This document shows, in pieces, positions 60,990 through 64,000 of a stretch of DNA of 64,000 bases; positions within the stretch are counted from its first letter, which is position 1, and each line of letters opens with the position of its first letter. The notes under the pieces were generated by a model that saw only the letters and a program-made list of their open reading frames with translations, searched no databases and was not told where the DNA came from. Made by a program: the position numbers and the translations under genes. This stretch comes from RHLJ01 sp965601955 (GTDB lineage Bacteria; Bacteroidota; Rhodothermia; Balneolales; Balneolaceae): contig OZ271855.1 in NCBI GenBank assembly GCA_965601955.1, positions 1,240,001-1,304,000 of the forward strand, given 5' to 3'.

Positions 60990-61241
60990 TTAAAGGTTGT
61001 TTACGTACTTGGTAAGCTGGGCTTTCTTGCGAGCAGCATTATTTTTATGAACCACTCCCTTAACACTCATTCGATCGATAAAAGAGGTAGCTTCTTTAAG
61101 TGCTGCTTCAGCCTGTGCCTTATCAGAAGTATCGAAAACTTTTTTGATCAACGTTCTCATTTTTGAACGGCGGGTTCTGTTATGCTCATTCCGCTTAATG
61201 TTCTGTCGAGTACGCTTTATTGCAGATTTATTTCGTGACAT
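60990..61241 (-). CDS. rpsT: 30S ribosomal protein S20
   Basis: 83 residues, Lys/Arg-rich and helical: NKSAIKRTRQNIKRNEHNRTRRSKMRTLIKKV, then SFIDRMSVKGVVHKNNAARKKAQLTKYV, the S20 signature. ATG at 61241. It precedes gpmI on the minus strand and diverges from cmk. Confidence 0.96.
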   Translation of the reverse strand: MSRNKSAIKRTRQNIKRNEHNRTRRSKMRTLIKKVFDTSDKAQAEAALKEATSFIDRMSVKGVVHKNNAARKKAQLTKYVNNL

Positions 61242-61364
61242 GAATTCTTTTCACAGGTTAATTCGTTCGATTTTTTCGAAGACTTCAAAATTAAGGCTTC
61301 CTCAAATCTTATACAAGAAATGATTGAATAATTAAGGGAATAAACTTAATTTAGCTGTTCTGTT

Positions 61365-62021
61365 ATGATAGTGGTAATAGATGGGCCCGCAGGGTCAGGT
61401 AAAAGTTCTACTGCTCGTGCAGTTGCCGAGCTACTCCAAATTCAATTTCTGGACTCCGGAGCTTTGTACCGCGCTGCAACTCTTCTATACCTCAAGGCAG
61501 AAAAGAATATATCCTTGTTCTTTGAACTCCTGAAAGAAAATAAAATCTCATTCTTTTACAAAGAAAGAAAGTTCTATTGTTTTATTGATCAAAAAGATGT
61601 GTCTGAAGAGATACGTTCCTTGGAAGTAACTGCTCACGTGAGTGAAGTAGCTGCAATTCCCGAAGTAAGAACCTTCACGAATGCCTTAATGAGAAAGGCT
61701 ATTCAGGAAGATGTTTTCATTGCCGATGGTCGTGACTTGGGTACTGCTGTATTTCCGGATGCTGCTTTAAAATTTTTTATGGTAGCTGACCTGGATACAC
61801 GAGCTAAGCGTAGATTAGCTGAACTTCAAAAAAAGGGAACAAAAACGACTTTGGATGCAGTTAAGCAAAACATTATGGAACGAGATGAGATTGATTCCTC
61901 CAGAAGTGCTGATCCGTTAAAGAAAGCGGATGATGCCATTGAAATTGACACCTCGGCTCTCTCTTTTGAGGAGCAGGTATCAATAATCAGCGATAAGATT
62001 AAACACCTGATCGCTTCATAA
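61365..62021 (+). CDS. cmk: Cytidylate kinase
   Basis: Phosphorylates CMP/dCMP with ATP. 218 residues: IVVIDGPAGSGKSSTARAVAE (P-loop), LDSGALYRAATL (CMP-binding, DSGxxYR), DGRDLGTAVFPDAALKFFMVADLDTRAKRR and ERDEIDSSRSADPLKKADDAIEIDTS (lid). It precedes rpsA, the widely conserved cmk-rpsA order. Confidence 0.96.
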   Translation: MIVVIDGPAGSGKSSTARAVAELLQIQFLDSGALYRAATLLYLKAEKNISLFFELLKENKISFFYKERKFYCFIDQKDVSEEIRSLEVTAHVSEVAAIPEVRTFTNALMRKAIQEDVFIADGRDLGTAVFPDAALKFFMVADLDTRAKRRLAELQKKGTKTTLDAVKQNIMERDEIDSSRSADPLKKADDAIEIDTSALSFEEQVSIISDKIKHLIAS

Positions 62022-62088
62022 CTGAAACATTAACTCTAGCCCTTATTCGAAAGCCGGATGAGCGGTATAACATTAACAAATAGATATT

Positions 62089-64000
62089 ATGTCAGAAGAC
62101 GTAAAGAACGAACAAACCGAACAAGAAGAAGTAGCAACTCCTGAAGTTGCCGAAGAAACAACTACTGAGACTGTTGAAACAGAAACTGTTGAAGAAACAG
62201 CCGAAGTTGAAACTACAGAAGAGTCCACCGAAGAAATTGTAGAAGAAGTTGCTGAAGTAGAAGAAGCTGAAGAAGAAGTTTCCGCAGAAGCAGAAGAAAC
62301 TGCCGAAGAAGAAGCAACCGATACCGAAGAAACACTAACCCATGTGTTTACCGGAGAAGTAGAAGGTGAAACATATACTTTCGATCAATTGGACAGCCCA
62401 TCTGATGAATACACAGCTGATGAATACAATCAGTTGATGGGTATGTATGAAAACACGCTTAATGAAATTGAAGAAAAAGAAATTGTAACAGGGCGTGTAG
62501 TTTCTATCGATGAAAAATATGTTGTAATAGATATCGGATTCAAATCTGAAGGTATTATTGCAGTAAACGAATTCCCATCTTCCATTTTGGAGAATATGGG
62601 AGCTGGTGATGAAGTAGATGTATTCCTTGATCGTGTTGAAGACAAAGAAGGACAATTAATCCTTTCTCGAAGAAAAGCGGATATCCTACAAGCATGGGAA
62701 AAAATTGAAGCAGCTCATGAATCACAAGAAGTGGTTGAGGGTCTCATCAAGAGAAGAATTAAAGGTGGAATGGTTGTTGACCTATTCGGTATTGATGCCT
62801 TCTTACCTGGATCTCAAATTGATGTTCGCCCAGTGCGCGACTTTGATGCCTATGTAAGCAAAACCATGGAGTTTGCTGTTGTTAAGCTGAACATGGCGGC
62901 AGAAAACGTGGTTGTTTCTCACAGGGCTCTTATCGAAAGCGATCTTGAAGAGCAAAGAGAGCAGATTCTTGATACTATTGAATCAGGTCAGGTACTTGAA
63001 GGTGCTGTTAAGAACATTACTGACTTCGGTGTATTCATCGATCTTGGTGGTGTTGATGGTCTTCTTCACATTACTGACCTATCCTGGGGACGTGTTGACA
63101 ACCCAAGTGAAATCGTACAGCTTGATCAGCGAATGAACGTTGCTGTTATCGATTTTGATGAGAGAAGTAAGCGAGTATCTCTCGGTCTTAAGCAACTTCA
63201 GCCACACCCATGGGAAGAAATTCATGATAAATATCCTGAAGGCATGAAAGTTCAGGGACGTGTAGTATCTATCGCTGATTACGGTGCGTTCATCGAACTT
63301 GAAAAAGGTGTTGAAGGATTGATCCACATCTCTGAAATGTCCTGGACTCAAAACATCAAGCACCCATCTCAGCTTGTTGAGAAGGATGATGTAGTTGAGT
63401 GTATCGTATTAAACATCAGTGAAGAGGAGAAAAAGATTTCTCTAGGTGTTAAGCAGCTTACTAAAGATCCATGGGCTGACATCCTTGACAGATTCCCAAT
63501 CGGTTCTAAGCATAAAGGGTTCGTTAGAAACCTTACCAACTTTGGTGTATTCGTAGAACTAGAGCCGGGTATTGATGGCCTAATCCACGTTTCTGACCTT
63601 AGCTGGGAAGATAAGGTTGAGCATCCAAATGAAGTGGTAAGCAAAGACCAGGAAATTGATGTTGTTATTCTTGGTGTAGACTTCGATAACAGAAGGATTA
63701 CACTAGGACATAAGCAAGTACTTGAAAATCCATGGGAAACATATGCGAAAGAGTATACTCCTGGTACTGAAGTAGAAGGAGAGGTAGTAAAAGTTACTGA
63801 CCGTGGTGCTTTCGTTAAACTTTCTCTGGGTGTTGAAGCATTCTTGAACATGACCAAGGCTGTTGAGCCAGAATTCAAGGAAGGTCAAAAAGTAGAAGCT
63901 TATATCTTCAAATTTGATGAGGCTAACAAGTCTATTGACTTAAGCCAGCTTGATTCAGATCAGAAAAAAGCAAAGAATGCAAAGAAGAAAGCAGATGAAG
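62089..64000 (+). CDS. rpsA: 30S ribosomal protein S1, 3' end beyond window
   Basis: Open without stop from ATG 62089 to the window end (637 codons). Residues ~5-80 are an acidic extension made almost entirely of Glu, Thr, Val and Ala. Six OB-fold S1 domains follow, with starts near residues 130, 215, 302, 387, 474 and 561; domains 3-5 carry the clear TDFGVFIDLGGVDGLLHITDLSW-type RNA-binding surface, domain 6 is diverged. S1 binds mRNA on the 30S and is central in organisms with weak Shine-Dalgarno use, as the AT-rich leaders here suggest. It follows cmk by 67 bases, the standard operon order. Confidence 0.95.
   Translation, partial: MSEDVKNEQTEQEEVATPEVAEETTTETVETETVEETAEVETTEESTEEIVEEVAEVEEAEEEVSAEAEETAEEEATDTEETLTHVFTGEVEGETYTFDQLDSPSDEYTADEYNQLMGMYENTLNEIEEKEIVTGRVVSIDEKYVVIDIGFKSEGIIAVNEFPSSILENMGAGDEVDVFLDRVEDKEGQLILSRRKADILQAWEKIEAAHESQEVVEGLIKRRIKGGMVVDLFGIDAFLPGSQIDVRPVRDFDAYVSKTMEFAVVKLNMAAENVVVSHRALIESDLEEQREQILDTIESGQVLEGAVKNITDFGVFIDLGGVDGLLHITDLSWGRVDNPSEIVQLDQRMNVAVIDFDERSKRVSLGLKQLQPHPWEEIHDKYPEGMKVQGRVVSIADYGAFIELEKGVEGLIHISEMSWTQNIKHPSQLVEKDDVVECIVLNISEEEKKISLGVKQLTKDPWADILDRFPIGSKHKGFVRNLTNFGVFVELEPGIDGLIHVSDLSWEDKVEHPNEVVSKDQEIDVVILGVDFDNRRITLGHKQVLENPWETYAKEYTPGTEVEGEVVKVTDRGAFVKLSLGVEAFLNMTKAVEPEFKEGQKVEAYIFKFDEANKSIDLSQLDSDQKKAKNAKKKADE

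Noticed and set aside
62335..63888. Minus-strand frames opposite rpsA
   Set aside because: The plus strand encodes S1 without interruption to the window end; the opposite frames are shadows.
59457..64000. gpmI-rpsT-cmk-rpsA region as unusual
   Set aside because: Ordinary housekeeping genes in common arrangements; only the S1 leader deserves comment.

Overview
The window reads as ordinary chromosome of a moderately AT-rich, aerobic, Gram-negative bacterium of the Bacteroidota/Balneolota/Rhodothermota assemblage, most likely Balneolaceae-like. The basis is: secreted proteins ending in a type IX secretion (T9SS) sorting domain of the SQNYPNPFNP kind, AT-rich leaders with few Shine-Dalgarno sequences, a TAnnTTTG-type promoter before a tRNA gene, ctaA/ctaB heme A genes, a fused alpha/beta 2-oxoacid dehydrogenase E1, and a sphingolipid-type gene set. 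Genus assignment is inference.

Layout. 1-4.2 kb: 3' part of a branched-chain aminotransferase, a fluoride channel, a GhrA-type reductase and an Igh-type SF1 helicase. 4.2-10.8 kb: an accessory region built on a tRNA-Gly(GCC) gene. It holds a decayed tRNA-Gly, an intact one, a small GIY-YIG endonuclease gene, then repeated 3' ends of tRNA-Gly each followed by a terminator, a decayed second GIY-YIG, a TlpA-like protein, a tight three-ORF cluster with an internally deleted SRAP relic, and an S9 peptidase. 10.9-26 kb: a large T9SS-exported FG-GAP protein, thioredoxin-like protein, PdxH, TrmB, a TetR-FadE pair with a palindromic operator, a LemA/TPM operon, a HAD phosphatase, MutY and a secreted beta-propeller protein.

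26-32 kb: an SDR/epimerase, two GT4 glycosyltransferases, an alpha-oxoamine synthase (serine palmitoyltransferase candidate) and a GNAT-like acyltransferase. Together these look like a ceramide/glycosphingolipid pathway. FumC and the fused E1 dehydrogenase follow. 36-43 kb: a MoxR/DUF58/DUF4350/DUF4129/SpoIIM-like operon with a divergent RDD protein. 43-50 kb: CtaB and CtaA, a MerR regulator, a GtrB/GtrA-like pair, an RMDN-like TPR protein, an Omp85-like barrel and a processive GT2. 50.3-51.0 kb: six tRNA genes (Glu twice, His, Cys, Arg, Pro) with a tiny membrane ORF among them. 51-56.5 kb: GT4, epimerase, a beta-propeller protein and an LRR T9SS protein. 56.7-64 kb: ClpC, GpmI, S20, Cmk and the 5' 1.9 kb of ribosomal protein S1, which runs off the end.

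Several classes of intergenic palindromic repeat are scattered through the window. One supplies the mutY stop codon. Another is translated as the N-terminal extension of a TPM protein. The strongest candidates for something undescribed are the tRNA-Gly/GIY-YIG cassette series and the sphingolipid cluster.
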